From the NCBI RefSeq assembly GCF_015477765.1, contig NZ_JADLQQ010000007.1, positions 372,001-436,000 on the forward strand: a stretch of 64,000 nucleotides of DNA, written 5' to 3'. Of this stretch, positions 44,388 through 53,836 are shown piece after piece (the stretch's first letter is position 1; each line of letters starts with the position of its first letter). This DNA is from Nocardia transvalensis. Its GTDB lineage: Bacteria; Actinomycetota; Actinomycetes; Mycobacteriales; Mycobacteriaceae. The notes under the pieces are model-generated. The model saw only the letters and a program-made list of their open reading frames with translations, was not told the origin of the DNA and did not search any database. Made by a program: the position numbers and the translations under genes.

Positions 44388-44413
44388 GCAGATGTCCCCG
44401 TATTGACATCTGC
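44388..44413. promoter_or_regulatory. Perfect 9+8+9 palindrome between XRE regulator and resolvase-like gene
   Basis: GCAGATGTC (44388-44396) and GACATCTGC (44405-44413) are perfect inverted arms around an 8-nt spacer. A third ATCTGC half-site follows at about 44419, overlapping TGCAATTGCA. This is a strong operator candidate for the XRE regulator and lies in the divergent promoter region. Confidence 0.65.
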
Positions 44414-44553
44414 AATTGCATCTGCGAGTACCGCATGCTGATAGTGGGCCGTTTGCCGACCCGACGCAGTACCCCGCCATGGCCTTGCCCATGGCCGGGG
44501 AATCCAAACAAGAGAACAGCGAATCCCAGTCCACATCCAAATCGGAGGTTCGG

Positions 44554-44859
44554 GTGGAAGCGTTGATCTATGGATACGTGCGTGACGACCTGGCCGACGG
44601 CCAGACCGAAGAGCTCGAGGATGCGATGTGCAGCCTCGCCGCCTCGGCAGGACTCTGCTTCGCCGCGACGTTCCATGAATCCACCCCTGGCGACGGCACC
44701 GCCTTCGCGGAGCTGACCGCCGAACTCAAGCGTGCCGACGCCCACCACGTGGTTGTTCCGTCACTGGACCACCTTGCCGGGCAGACGATTCCCCGTGATC
44801 TGCTGATCGCCAAGCTCGCTCACGAAGCGGAGGCGCGCGTCTGGACCGTCGAGAGCTGA
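44554..44859 (+). CDS. Small resolvase-fold protein without catalytic serine
   Basis: The 101-residue protein starts at GTG 44554 with GGAGG 5 nt upstream; longer in-frame starts at ATG 44479 and 44491 exist. It begins MEALIYGYVRDDLADGQ and contains LCFAATFHESTPGDGTAF and HHVVVPSLDHLAG, which resemble the N-terminal catalytic domain of serine recombinases (YxRxS, then the E and vxxLDRLaR blocks). The position of the nucleophilic Ser is Asp (YVRDD), and no DNA-binding tail is present. A regulatory or structural role is more likely than recombination. Divergent from the XRE regulator. Confidence 0.65.
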   Translation: MEALIYGYVRDDLADGQTEELEDAMCSLAASAGLCFAATFHESTPGDGTAFAELTAELKRADAHHVVVPSLDHLAGQTIPRDLLIAKLAHEAEARVWTVES

Positions 44860-44899
44860 ATCCGGCAGTGCTCCCACCGGCCTCGGTGCGCCACGCTCG

Positions 44900-45793
44900 T
44901 CAGAGTCCGAAACCGCCCGGTCGGCCGCGACGGCGCAGATACTTCTCGAATTCGGCGGCGATGGCGTCGCCGTCGATCTTGGACATGGTCTCGTTGAGAT
45001 CGAGGGCGGCATCGCCGCGCTCCTCGAGCGAGCGCACGTATTCGGTGACCTCTTCGTCGCCGGCGGTCATCTCGTCGACCGCCGACTCCCAGTCCTCGGC
45101 CTGGGCGGGCAGCTCGCCCAGCGGGACCTCGATGTCGAGCACGTCCTCCACCCGGTGCAGCAGGGCGATGGTGGCCTTCGGATTGGGTGGTTGGGATACG
45201 TAGTGCGGCACCGCGGCCCAGAAGGAGATGGCAGGGACGCCCGCCCGCACGCAGGCATCCTGCAGGACGCCGGTGATACCGGTCGGTCCCTCGTAGCGGG
45301 TCTGTTCCAGATTGAACCGCTCGGCCGCCTCCTTGCTGTAGGCGGTGCCGGTGACGGGCACGGGGCGGGTGTGCGGGGTGTCGGCGAGCAGGGCGCCGAG
45401 GATGACAACGGTTGAGACACCGAGCTGTTCGACCAGTTCGAGGATGTCGTTGCAGAAACTGCGCCAGCGCATATTCGGTTCGATACCGTGCAGCAGGACG
45501 ACATCGCGATCGCTGCCGGGCGGGGAGCAGACCGACAGCGTGGTCGACGGCCATTGGATCTCGCGGGTGACCCCGTCCACCTGACGCACGGTGGGCCGAT
45601 TCACCTGGTAGTCGTAATAATCCTCGGAGTCCAATTCGGCTAGGGGTTCGGCGTCCCAGATCAGTTCCAGATGTTCCACAGCCCCGCTGGCGGCATCGGC
45701 CGCGTCGTTCCAGCCCTCGAAGGCGGCGACGAGCACCGGATCGCGCAGCGTAGGCAGTTCCGGATCGGGTGTTGCACTGGGGTTCACTCGCAC
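44900..45793 (-). CDS. PAC2 family protein (proteasome-assembly-chaperone-like)
   Basis: The 297-residue protein starts at GTG 45793. The PAC2 domain is visible: VLVAAFEGWNDAADAASGAVEHL, DVVLLHGIEPNMRWRSFCND, VILGALLADTPHTRPVPVTG and GITGVLQDACVRAGVPAISFWAAVPHYVS, each block split across strands and helices. Mycobacterial relatives sit at the same place beside metH. The C-terminus is charged (EFEKYLRRRGRPGGFGL). Its biochemical role is not established. It diverges from metH with 148 nt between. Confidence 0.88.
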   Translation of the reverse strand: MRVNPSATPDPELPTLRDPVLVAAFEGWNDAADAASGAVEHLELIWDAEPLAELDSEDYYDYQVNRPTVRQVDGVTREIQWPSTTLSVCSPPGSDRDVVLLHGIEPNMRWRSFCNDILELVEQLGVSTVVILGALLADTPHTRPVPVTGTAYSKEAAERFNLEQTRYEGPTGITGVLQDACVRAGVPAISFWAAVPHYVSQPPNPKATIALLHRVEDVLDIEVPLGELPAQAEDWESAVDEMTAGDEEVTEYVRSLEERGDAALDLNETMSKIDGDAIAAEFEKYLRRRGRPGGFGL

Positions 45794-45941
45794 AGCCTAC
45801 GGGGTGAGGGCCTGGCTGTTCACCGCATATGCTTCGATCGCGCGTGTCGGCACCACCGTAAATGTGGTCCACGCCACGTCACCCCGGTCGGGCCCTGCTC
45901 TGCGGTCGGGATTGTCTGCGGTTCCCACTACTCTTGAGTAC

Positions 45942-48900
45942 ATGTCTGTGTCCTCGGGTGCCGCGTTCGATACCACGCTTCTCGACACGCTGTCCAAGCG
46001 CGTCGTGATCGGCGACGGTGCGATGGGCACCATGTTGCAGGCGGCGGATCTCACGCTGGACGATTTCCGCGGCCTGGAGGGCTGTAACGAGATCCTCAAC
46101 GACACCCGCCCCGACGTGCTGCGCACAATTCATCGCGCGTATTTCGAGGCCGGGGCCGATGCGGTGGAGACCAACACCTTCGGTTGCAATCTTCCCAATC
46201 TGGCCGATTACGACATTGCGGACAGAATTCGGGATCTGGCCGAGCGCGGCACTCGGCTGGCCCGCGAGGTGGCCGACGAGATGGGCCCGACCCCCTACGG
46301 AACCCCGCGCTATGTGCTGGGGTCGATGGGTCCGGGCACCAAACTGCCGACGCTGGGGCACGCCCCCTTCGCGTCGCTGCGCGATGCGTACACCGAGGCG
46401 GCGCTCGGCATGCTCGACGGCGGTGCCGACGCGATCCTGATCGAGACCTGCCAGGACCTGCTGCAGGTGAAGGCCGCCGTGACGGGCAGCCGGCGCGCGA
46501 TGGCCAAGGCCGGGCGGCGCATCCCGATCATCACCCACGTCACCGTGGAGACCACCGGCACCATGCTGGTCGGCAGCGAGATCGGCGCGGCCCTGACCGC
46601 GATCGAGCCGCTCGGCGTCGACATGATCGGCCTGAACTGCGCGACCGGTCCGGACGAGATGAGCGAACACCTGCGGCATCTGTCCAAGCATGCGCGGCTG
46701 CCGGTGTCGGTGATGCCGAATGCGGGCCTGCCGGTGCTCGGCGCCAACGGCGCGGAGTATCCGCTCACGCCCGAGGAACTGGCGGCCGCGCTGCGCGGTT
46801 TCGTCACCGAATTCGGCCTGGCCCTGGTGGGCGGCTGCTGCGGCACCACCCCCGAACACATCAGCCAGGTGGCCGCGGCCGTGGCCGAGGTGCAACCGGC
46901 CGCCCGCACGCCAGAGCACGAGCCCGCCGTGTCGAGCATGTACACCGCGGTGCCGTTCGAGCAGGACGCCTCGATCCTGATGATCGGTGAGCGCACCAAC
47001 GCCAACGGCTCCAAGGCGTTCCGGGAGGCGATGCTGGCGGGCGACTGGCAGAAGTGCCTGGACATCGCCAAGGACCAGACCCGCGACGGCGCCCACATGC
47101 TCGACCTGTGCGTGGACTACGTGGGCCGCGACGGCACGGCCGATATGGCCGAGCTGGCCTCGCGGCTGGCCACCGCGTCGACGCTGCCGATCATGCTGGA
47201 CTCCACCGAGACCGCGGTGCTGCAGGCCGGACTCGAGCATCTGGGCGGGCGCTGCGCGATCAACTCGGTCAACTACGAGGATGGCGACGGCCCGGATTCG
47301 CGGTTCCAGCAGACCATGAAGCTGGTCGCCGAGCACGGTGCCGCGGTGGTCGCGCTGACCATCGACGAGGAGGGCCAGGCCCGCACGGCGGAGAAGAAGG
47401 TCGAGATCGCCGAGCGGCTGATCGCCGACATCACCGGCAACTGGGGTCTGGCCGAGAGCGACATCATCATCGACACCCTGACCTTCACCCTGGGCACCGG
47501 TCAGGAGGAGTCGCGCCGCGACGGCATCGAAACCATCGAGGCCATCCGCGAACTCAAGCGCCGCCACCCGGATGTGCAGACCACGCTGGGCCTGTCGAAT
47601 ATCTCCTTCGGTCTGAATCCGGCGGCCCGGCAGGTGCTGAATTCGGTGTTCATGCACGAATGTGTGGAAGCCGGACTGGATTCGGCGATCGTGCACGCCT
47701 CGAAGATCCTGCCGATGAGCCGGATCCCGGACGAGCAGCGGGAGACCGCGCTCGATCTGGTCTACGACCGCCGCACCGAGGACTACGACCCGCTGCAGAA
47801 GCTGATGGCGCTGTTCGAGGGCGTGTCGGCGTCGTCGTCGAAGGCGTCGCGGGCCGAGGAGCTGGCGGCGCTGCCGCTGTTCGAGCGGCTGGAGCGGCGC
47901 ATCGTCGACGGCGAGAAGGCCGGGATGGAGGCCGATCTCGACGAGGCCATGCAGCAGGTGCCGCCGCTGCAGATCATCAACGAGACCCTGCTGTCGGGCA
48001 TGAAGACCGTCGGCGAACTGTTCGGCTCCGGGCAGATGCAGCTGCCGTTCGTGCTGCAGTCCGCCGAGGTGATGAAGGCCGCGGTCGCGTATCTGGAACC
48101 GCATATGGAGGCCACCGACGACTCCGGGAAGGGCCGGATAGTGCTGGCCACCGTCAAGGGCGATGTGCACGATATCGGCAAGAATCTGGTCGACATCATC
48201 TTGTCCAACAACGGCTACGAGGTGGTCAATCTCGGTATCAAGCAGCCGATCTCGGCGATCCTGGACGCCGCGCTGGACAAGAAGGCCGATGTCATCGGCA
48301 TGTCCGGGCTGCTGGTCAAATCGACCGTGGTGATGAAGGAAAACCTCGAGGAGATGAACACCCGGGGGATGGCCGAGCAGTTCCCGGTGCTGCTCGGTGG
48401 CGCGGCGCTGACCCGCTCCTACGTCGAGAACGACCTCACCGACGTCTACGAGGGCGATGTGCACTACGCCCGCGACGCGTTCGAGGGCCTGCGGCTGATG
48501 GACGACATCATGACCCGCAAGCGCGGCGGCAGCGTCGACGCCGACAGCCCGGAGGCGATCGCCGAGCGCGAGAAGGCCGCCGAACGCAAGGCCCGCCACG
48601 AGCGCTCCAAGCGCATCGCCGCCGAGCGCCGCGCCAAGGAGGCGCCCGTCGAGGTGCCCGAGCGTTCGGATGTGGCCGCCGACCTACCGGTCGCGGTGCC
48701 GCCGTTCTGGGGTACGCGTGTGGTCAAAGGCCTTGGCGTGCACGAGTATTCGGGTCTGCTCGACGAGCGCGCGCTGTTTCTCGGCCAGTGGGGGCTGCGC
48801 GGCCAGCGCGGTGGCGACGGACCCACCTACGAGGAGCTGGTGGAGACCGAGGGACGCCCGCGGCTGCGCTACTGGCTGGATCGGCTGACCGCCGAGGGCG

Positions 48901-49520
48901 TGCTGCAGCATGCCGCGCTCGTCTATGGGTATTTCCCGGCTGTGTCCGAAGGCGACGAGGTGATCGTGCTGACCGAACCGGATCCCGGTGCGCCGCAGCG
49001 CTATCGGTTCCGTTTCCCCCGTCAGCAACGCGACAGGTTCCTGTGCATTGCCGATTTCGTGCGTTCGCGCGAACTCGCGGCACAAAAGGGACAGGTGGAT
49101 GTGCTGCCGTTCCAGTTGGTGACCATGGGCCAGCCGATCGCCGATTTCGCCAACGAGTTGTTCGCGGGCAATAATTACCGTGATTACCTCGAGGTCCACG
49201 GCATCGGTGTGCAGTTGACCGAGGCGCTGGCCGAATACTGGCATCGTCGCATCCGCGAAGAGCTTGTGCTGGAAGGACATTCGGTCGCCGACGAAGATCC
49301 GGCCGACGTCCAGGACTACTTCAAACTCGGCTATCGCGGTGCGCGATACTCCTTCGGGTACGGCGCCTGCCCGGATCTCGAGGATCGCGCGAAACTGGTA
49401 TCGCTGTTGGAGTCCGAGCGCATCGGTGTGACATTGTCGGAGGAGTTGCAACTGCATCCGGAGCAGTCGACGGATGCCTTCGTCCTGCTGCATCCGGAAG
49501 CGAAATACTTCAACGCATAA
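45942..49520 (+). CDS. metH: Cobalamin-dependent methionine synthase
   Basis: The 1192-residue enzyme transfers the methyl group of 5-methyl-tetrahydrofolate to homocysteine. Four modules follow the usual order. The homocysteine domain (about 1-330) has zinc cysteines in GLNCATGP and GGCCGTTPEH. The pterin domain (about 345-640) has IMIGERTNANGSKAF. The B12 part (about 650-890) has the cobalt-ligand loop DVHDIGKNLVDIIL. The AdoMet reactivation domain (about 905-1192) ends with YRGARYSFGYGACPDLEDR. ATG 45942 gives the length known for mycobacterial MetH; an upstream in-frame extension has no domain. I see no cobalamin riboswitch in the 148-nt upstream region. Confidence 0.96.
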   Translation: MSVSSGAAFDTTLLDTLSKRVVIGDGAMGTMLQAADLTLDDFRGLEGCNEILNDTRPDVLRTIHRAYFEAGADAVETNTFGCNLPNLADYDIADRIRDLAERGTRLAREVADEMGPTPYGTPRYVLGSMGPGTKLPTLGHAPFASLRDAYTEAALGMLDGGADAILIETCQDLLQVKAAVTGSRRAMAKAGRRIPIITHVTVETTGTMLVGSEIGAALTAIEPLGVDMIGLNCATGPDEMSEHLRHLSKHARLPVSVMPNAGLPVLGANGAEYPLTPEELAAALRGFVTEFGLALVGGCCGTTPEHISQVAAAVAEVQPAARTPEHEPAVSSMYTAVPFEQDASILMIGERTNANGSKAFREAMLAGDWQKCLDIAKDQTRDGAHMLDLCVDYVGRDGTADMAELASRLATASTLPIMLDSTETAVLQAGLEHLGGRCAINSVNYEDGDGPDSRFQQTMKLVAEHGAAVVALTIDEEGQARTAEKKVEIAERLIADITGNWGLAESDIIIDTLTFTLGTGQEESRRDGIETIEAIRELKRRHPDVQTTLGLSNISFGLNPAARQVLNSVFMHECVEAGLDSAIVHASKILPMSRIPDEQRETALDLVYDRRTEDYDPLQKLMALFEGVSASSSKASRAEELAALPLFERLERRIVDGEKAGMEADLDEAMQQVPPLQIINETLLSGMKTVGELFGSGQMQLPFVLQSAEVMKAAVAYLEPHMEATDDSGKGRIVLATVKGDVHDIGKNLVDIILSNNGYEVVNLGIKQPISAILDAALDKKADVIGMSGLLVKSTVVMKENLEEMNTRGMAEQFPVLLGGAALTRSYVENDLTDVYEGDVHYARDAFEGLRLMDDIMTRKRGGSVDADSPEAIAEREKAAERKARHERSKRIAAERRAKEAPVEVPERSDVAADLPVAVPPFWGTRVVKGLGVHEYSGLLDERALFLGQWGLRGQRGGDGPTYEELVETEGRPRLRYWLDRLTAEGVLQHAALVYGYFPAVSEGDEVIVLTEPDPGAPQRYRFRFPRQQRDRFLCIADFVRSRELAAQKGQVDVLPFQLVTMGQPIADFANELFAGNNYRDYLEVHGIGVQLTEALAEYWHRRIREELVLEGHSVADEDPADVQDYFKLGYRGARYSFGYGACPDLEDRAKLVSLLESERIGVTLSEELQLHPEQSTDAFVLLHPEAKYFNA

Positions 49521-49594
49521 GGTTTTTGGAATTCCGGGCTCTACGCAGAGTGGCAGAGTGGCTCGGCGTGTGAGCGCAGGAGGGGTACAACAAC

Positions 49595-51283
49595 ATGACG
49601 GCAGACCGGCTGATCGCGGGGCGGTATCGACTCGGTGACCCCATCGGCACGGGAGCGATGGGTGTCGTATGGCGGGCCACCGATGTGCGGCTGCGACGGA
49701 CCGTCGCGGTCAAACAGCTGCTGCTGGCACCCGGTCTGACCCGTTCGCAGGCGCTCGAGGCGAAGATGCGGGCCATGCGCGAGGGCCGGATCGCCGCGCG
49801 GCTGCACCACCAGAACGCCGTGACCGTCTTCGATGTCGCCGAGGAGGACGGCCAGCCGTGGCTGGTGATGGAGTACGTCGACGCGCCGAGCCTGGCCGCG
49901 CTCATGCGGGAGAAGGGACCGCTGGATCCGCAGGAGGTGGCGCGGATCGGGGCCAAGGTGGCCGGGGCGCTGGCCGCCGCCCACGATGCCGGGATCGTGC
50001 ACCGGGATGTGAAGCCCGCCAACATCCTGGTCTCCGACAGCGGCACGGTGAAAATCACCGACTTCGGCATCTCGCGGGCGGTCGGCGACGTCACTGTCAC
50101 CTCGACCGGATTCCTCGCCGGAACCCCGGCATATCTGTCGCCGGAGATCGCACGCGGGGAGAATCCGGAACCCTCCTCGGACGTGTTCGCGCTGGGCTCG
50201 ACGCTGTATGCGGCTGTGGAGGGCGCACCGCCCTTCGGTGAGGGCGACAATCCGCTCGCCGTGCTGCATTCGGTGGCGCGCGCGCAGGTGCCCGAGCCGA
50301 AGCGGGCCGGGCCGCTCGGTCCGGTGCTGATGGCGTTGCTGGCCGCCGAGGCGGCCGACCGCCCGAGCATGCGCAAGGCGCAGGAGGCGTTGGAGGCGGT
50401 CGCCGAGGGACGCACGTCGTCGATCACCCCGGCGGCCACGAAGGTGCTGCCGAAGCCCACCGAAGCCGTGGACGCGGCCGCCGCCACCACCGTGTTGTCG
50501 TCCGCACCCACCACCGCACCGATCGGCAACGCCGACGATCCGACCGTGCACGTCGCGGCCGGGGCCGGTGCGGGCGGCACCACCCCGGCGGCAAGGACTG
50601 CGCTGCAACCGGATTCGGGCGACGATGCGCGCCGTCGCCGCCTGCTCGCGCTGGGTGCCGCGGCCGTCGCCCTCGTCGTGGTGATCGTCGCCATTGCGGC
50701 CGTCGCGCTGAACGGCAACAAGGACGACGGTAGCGGCTCGACCGCGGCGGACACCTCGGCCGTCGGCCCGGGTCCCGTGTCCCCGGAGCCGTCGGCCGCG
50801 GGTATCGCCCCGGCCCCCGCCCAGTCCACCGGCCACGCCGCGGCCACCACGACCGCCCCGCCCTCGACCAGCGCCGCCGCCTCGAGCACCCCGTCGGCGA
50901 CGCCGTCGCCCTCGAGTTCGCCCGCGCAGCCCAGCACCACCACACCCCCGGTCGTCACGACCACCCCGTTCGGCCCGCCCCGGCCCGCCGATGTCAACGG
51001 GCTGGTCTACGGCTATTACGGCATGCTGCCGGGCAATACATCGGGCGCGTGGAGCATGCTCTCGCCCGGCTATCAGGCGCAGACCGGTGGATACCAGTCC
51101 TATGCCAGCTGGTGGTCGACCATCGCGTCGGTGACCGTCAACAGCGTCACGCAGAACGGTCCCGACAGCGCGGTCGCCTCGCTGACCTACCGGAAGAAGG
51201 GCGGTGAGGTCACCTCCGAAACCCGGTGGTTCCGATTCGACTCGTCCAGCGGTCGGCTGCTGATCACCGCGTCCGGCACATAA
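49595..51283 (+). CDS. Transmembrane Ser/Thr protein kinase (PknB-like)
   Basis: The 562-residue kinase has a full N-terminal catalytic domain: IGTGAMGVVWRA (glycine loop), VAVKQL (Lys), IVHRDVKPANILV (catalytic loop), ITDFGISR (DFG), GTPAYLSPE (APE-like). A juxtamembrane stretch rich in Ala/Thr follows. The single membrane span is RLLALGAAAVALVVVIVAI at about 347-372. The outside part is a long Ser/Thr/Pro-rich linker and a small C-terminal domain with a VYGYYGMLPGNTSGAW motif and a duplicated beta pattern, unlike PASTA repeats. It likely senses an envelope signal. AGGAGG precedes the ATG. Confidence 0.93.
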   Translation: MTADRLIAGRYRLGDPIGTGAMGVVWRATDVRLRRTVAVKQLLLAPGLTRSQALEAKMRAMREGRIAARLHHQNAVTVFDVAEEDGQPWLVMEYVDAPSLAALMREKGPLDPQEVARIGAKVAGALAAAHDAGIVHRDVKPANILVSDSGTVKITDFGISRAVGDVTVTSTGFLAGTPAYLSPEIARGENPEPSSDVFALGSTLYAAVEGAPPFGEGDNPLAVLHSVARAQVPEPKRAGPLGPVLMALLAAEAADRPSMRKAQEALEAVAEGRTSSITPAATKVLPKPTEAVDAAAATTVLSSAPTTAPIGNADDPTVHVAAGAGAGGTTPAARTALQPDSGDDARRRRLLALGAAAVALVVVIVAIAAVALNGNKDDGSGSTAADTSAVGPGPVSPEPSAAGIAPAPAQSTGHAAATTTAPPSTSAAASSTPSATPSPSSSPAQPSTTTPPVVTTTPFGPPRPADVNGLVYGYYGMLPGNTSGAWSMLSPGYQAQTGGYQSYASWWSTIASVTVNSVTQNGPDSAVASLTYRKKGGEVTSETRWFRFDSSSGRLLITASGT

Positions 51284-51298
51284 CCGACAGGAGTATGA

Positions 51299-51976
51299 GT
51301 GAGCAAGCGACCGGTCGCCGTGTTGTGGGATATGGACGGGACCCTGCTGGATTCGGAGAAGCTCTGGGATATCGCGATGCGGGAGCTGTCGGTCGAATTG
51401 GGCGGGGAGATGACCGACGCTACGCGGCATGCGCTCATCGGGGCCGCGGCCCCGGATGCGTTGCGGATCACCTTCGCCGGGTTGGGAATCGAGCCGACCG
51501 GGGAACAGATGCGGGCGGCGGGGGAGTGGATGGACAAGCGCGTCGTCGAGTTGATGACCGGGCCGCTGCCCTGGCGCCCCGGTGCCGAGGACGCCATGGC
51601 GACCGTGCGGGCGGCCGGATTCCGGACCGGGTTGGTCACCAATACGAAACGGTCCGTCACCGAACTGTGCCTGGACACCCTCGGCCGGAAGCATTTCGAC
51701 ATCACCGTGTGTGGCGACGAGGTCGAGCGCGGCAAACCGGCACCGGATCCGTACCTGCGTGCCGCCGAACTTCTCGGCGTCGCACCGGAAGACTGTGTCG
51801 CCGTGGAGGATTCGCCCACCGGTTCGCAGGCCGCCGCCGCGGCGGGGTGCGCGGTGCTGGTGGTCCCGTGTGAGGTGCCGGTCCCGGTGCGTCCCGGAGT
51901 GGTCGTGCGCGACTCGCTGATCGGGCTGACGGCGGCGGACATCCACGAGCTACGAGCTGTTTGTGGACGCGAATAG
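51299..51976 (+). CDS. HAD-superfamily phosphatase (beta-phosphoglucomutase/GPH type)
   Basis: The 225-residue protein starts at GTG 51299, 15 nt after the kinase stop. All four HAD motifs are present: LWDMDGTLLDSE, LVTNTKRS, GKPAPDPYLRA and VAVEDSPTGSQAAAAAG. The helical cap between motifs 1 and 2 places it with phosphoglycolate/sugar phosphatases. The substrate cannot be assigned. Close spacing suggests an operon with the kinase. Confidence 0.9.
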   Translation: MSKRPVAVLWDMDGTLLDSEKLWDIAMRELSVELGGEMTDATRHALIGAAAPDALRITFAGLGIEPTGEQMRAAGEWMDKRVVELMTGPLPWRPGAEDAMATVRAAGFRTGLVTNTKRSVTELCLDTLGRKHFDITVCGDEVERGKPAPDPYLRAAELLGVAPEDCVAVEDSPTGSQAAAAAGCAVLVVPCEVPVPVRPGVVVRDSLIGLTAADIHELRAVCGRE

Positions 51977-52063
51977 TTCCGACTCGCATTGCTACTCGTC
52001 GGTTTGTGAGGTTTCCCAACGATCCGGTCGAATCCGCCCTGTGGTCATCCGTGGTCGGTCACA

Positions 52064-52993
52064 ATGGTCGGCATGGTGGCGGCGAGCGGGGGTCGGGCAG
52101 ACGCGTGTGCCTCGGAAGGCACTGGGGGAGAGGACGAGTCACGAGCACTGGCAACGGTAGTCGATACCGCTCGGTATCCGCTGGCTGATCCGCAGGATGT
52201 GGGCTGGCTCGAGGTGGTCGACCGGGCCCGGCGAGATCTGGCCGCCGACGGGTGCACGGTGCTTCCCGGTTTCATTCGCCCGGAACTGCTGGACACCTTG
52301 CGCGCCGAGGGCGCCGCACTGGCTCCGCGGGCGTACTACACGGTCGAAAAGGTCAACGCCTACAACATCCCGCTCGATACCGAACTGCCGCCGGATCACC
52401 CCGGTCGGATCGTGCTCGAACGCGGAAACGCCTTCGTGGCACGCGATCTCATTCCGCGCGACGCGCTGATCCAGGTGCTGTACACCCATCCGCTGTTCCA
52501 GCGCTTCATCGCCGACTGCTTCGGGCTGGCCGACCTGCACGAGTTCTCCGACCCGCTGGCCGGTCTGTGCCTGAACGTGGTGGCACCGGGCATGTCGCAC
52601 CCCTGGCACTTCGACACCAACGAATTCACCGTCTCCATGCTCACCCAGGCACCGGATACGGGCGGCGTCTTCGAATATTGCCCCGGCATCCGGTCCGCCG
52701 AGGCCGAGAACTTCGCCGACGTGCACGCGGTGCTGACCGGCGGCGGTGAGCGTTTCGTGCGACGCCTCGCGCTGCGGCCGGGCGATCTGCAACTGTTCCA
52801 GGGGCGATTCTCGCTGCATCGGGTCTCGCCGGTCGCCGGGGCCACCCAGCGGCACACCGCGATCTTCGCCTACAACCAGCGGCCCGGAGTCATCGGCAAC
52901 GTCGAACGCACCCGGCAGCTGTTCGGGCGCGTGCTTCCCGACCATTTCGCTGCCGCAGGCAAGACCGTCCGCGGAGATCGATTGCTCGACTGA
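52064..52993 (+). CDS. 2-oxoglutarate/Fe(II)-dependent oxygenase of the HalD/BesD-like group
   Basis: The 309-residue protein starts at ATG 52064 or 52073. It has the double-stranded beta-helix iron site: HPWHFDTNEFTVSML supplies His and Asp of HxD, and LHRVSPVAGATQRH the distal His and the 2-oxoglutarate Arg region. Related blocks are DGCTVLPGFIRPELLD, LAPRAYYTVEKVNAYN and GGVFEYCPGIRS. The wider group includes amino-acid halogenases that replace the iron-binding Asp by Gly or Ala; here the Asp is kept, so hydroxylation is expected. It is followed 12 nt later by a methyltransferase and then an acyltransferase. A lysine-type or trimethylated substrate is inferred from that setting. Confidence 0.85.
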   Translation: MVGMVAASGGRADACASEGTGGEDESRALATVVDTARYPLADPQDVGWLEVVDRARRDLAADGCTVLPGFIRPELLDTLRAEGAALAPRAYYTVEKVNAYNIPLDTELPPDHPGRIVLERGNAFVARDLIPRDALIQVLYTHPLFQRFIADCFGLADLHEFSDPLAGLCLNVVAPGMSHPWHFDTNEFTVSMLTQAPDTGGVFEYCPGIRSAEAENFADVHAVLTGGGERFVRRLALRPGDLQLFQGRFSLHRVSPVAGATQRHTAIFAYNQRPGVIGNVERTRQLFGRVLPDHFAAAGKTVRGDRLLD

Positions 52994-53005
52994 GAGGATG
53001 CGCAC

Positions 53006-53836
53006 GTGCCGGTTTCGTTGCACAGCACCGGAAAAGCCTCATTCGACGACATCTACGACCGACCCGATCCGAGCTCCTACTACACCCGTCTGTCCGAGTT
53101 GGACTATCGGATCCCGGAACTGGCGAAACCGCACTTCCAACAGCTCATCGCCGACTATCGAGCCGCGCACGGCAGCGCACCGACCGTCCTGGATCTCGGC
53201 TGCTCCTACGGGGTGAACGCCGCACTGCTGCGCTTCGACACCACCGTTGCCGAGCTGGCCGAACACTATCGAGCCGGGGACACCGCCGCCCGGATTGCCC
53301 GCGACCGCGAGCGGCTGGCCGCGGTGGACCGGCAGCCGCAGGTCCGGTTCATCGGCATGGACGCCTCGGCCCCGGCGCTGGCCTATGCCGCCTCGGCGGG
53401 GCTGCTGCACGAGATCGTGCACGCGGATCTGGAGGCCGGCGATCCGACCGACGCCCAGCGCCGGGTGCTCGGCTCCGCCGATCTGGTGATTTCCACCGGC
53501 TGCGTCGGCTACATCAACGAACGAACACTGGTGCGCGTGGCGCGGTCACACGGCAGCAGGCTGCCGTGGATGGCACACTTCGTGCTGCGCATGTTCGCCT
53601 TCGACCCGATCGCCCGGCAACTGACAGGCCTGGGCTACCGGATCGAGCGGCAGCCGGGCACCTTCCGGCAGCGCCGCTTCGCCTCGCAGGCCGAGCAGAC
53701 ACAGGTGCTGAACGCCCTGTCCGCCAACGGGACCGATCCGACCGGACTGGAGGCCGACGGGTGGCTGCACGCCCAGCTGTATCTCTGCATGCCCGATGAC
53801 CGCCCCGCCCCGACCGACCCCGAGGACCGCCCGTGA
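53006..53836 (+). CDS. Class I SAM-dependent methyltransferase
   Basis: The 276-residue protein starts at GTG 53006. The SAM loop is TVLDLGCSYGVNAALL, followed by an acidic FIGMDASAPALAYAASAGL and the motif VISTGCVGYIN. An N-terminal helical cap (FDDIYDRPDPSSYYTRL) precedes the Rossmann core. The C-terminal extension from about residue 190 (WMAHFVLRMFAFDPI) may bind the substrate. Overlap with the acyltransferase start as GTGA (53833-53836) shows strict coupling. The methylated atom cannot be predicted. Within the cassette, N-methylation of an amino acid would give an acceptor for a carnitine-type acyltransferase. Confidence 0.85.
   Translation: MPVSLHSTGKASFDDIYDRPDPSSYYTRLSELDYRIPELAKPHFQQLIADYRAAHGSAPTVLDLGCSYGVNAALLRFDTTVAELAEHYRAGDTAARIARDRERLAAVDRQPQVRFIGMDASAPALAYAASAGLLHEIVHADLEAGDPTDAQRRVLGSADLVISTGCVGYINERTLVRVARSHGSRLPWMAHFVLRMFAFDPIARQLTGLGYRIERQPGTFRQRRFASQAEQTQVLNALSANGTDPTGLEADGWLHAQLYLCMPDDRPAPTDPEDRP

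Noticed and set aside
44554..44859. Active serine recombinase or insertion-sequence resolvase
   Set aside because: The catalytic Ser is missing, the protein is 101 residues with no DNA-binding tail, and no terminal inverted repeats surround it.
45794..45941. Cobalamin riboswitch before metH
   Set aside because: The 148-nt gap is too short and shows no B12-box-like core; no supporting stem pattern was seen.
45879..48599. A 906-codon minus-strand frame opposite metH
   Set aside because: His/Arg/Gly-rich shadow of metH with no domain; metH has full family motifs in the other direction.
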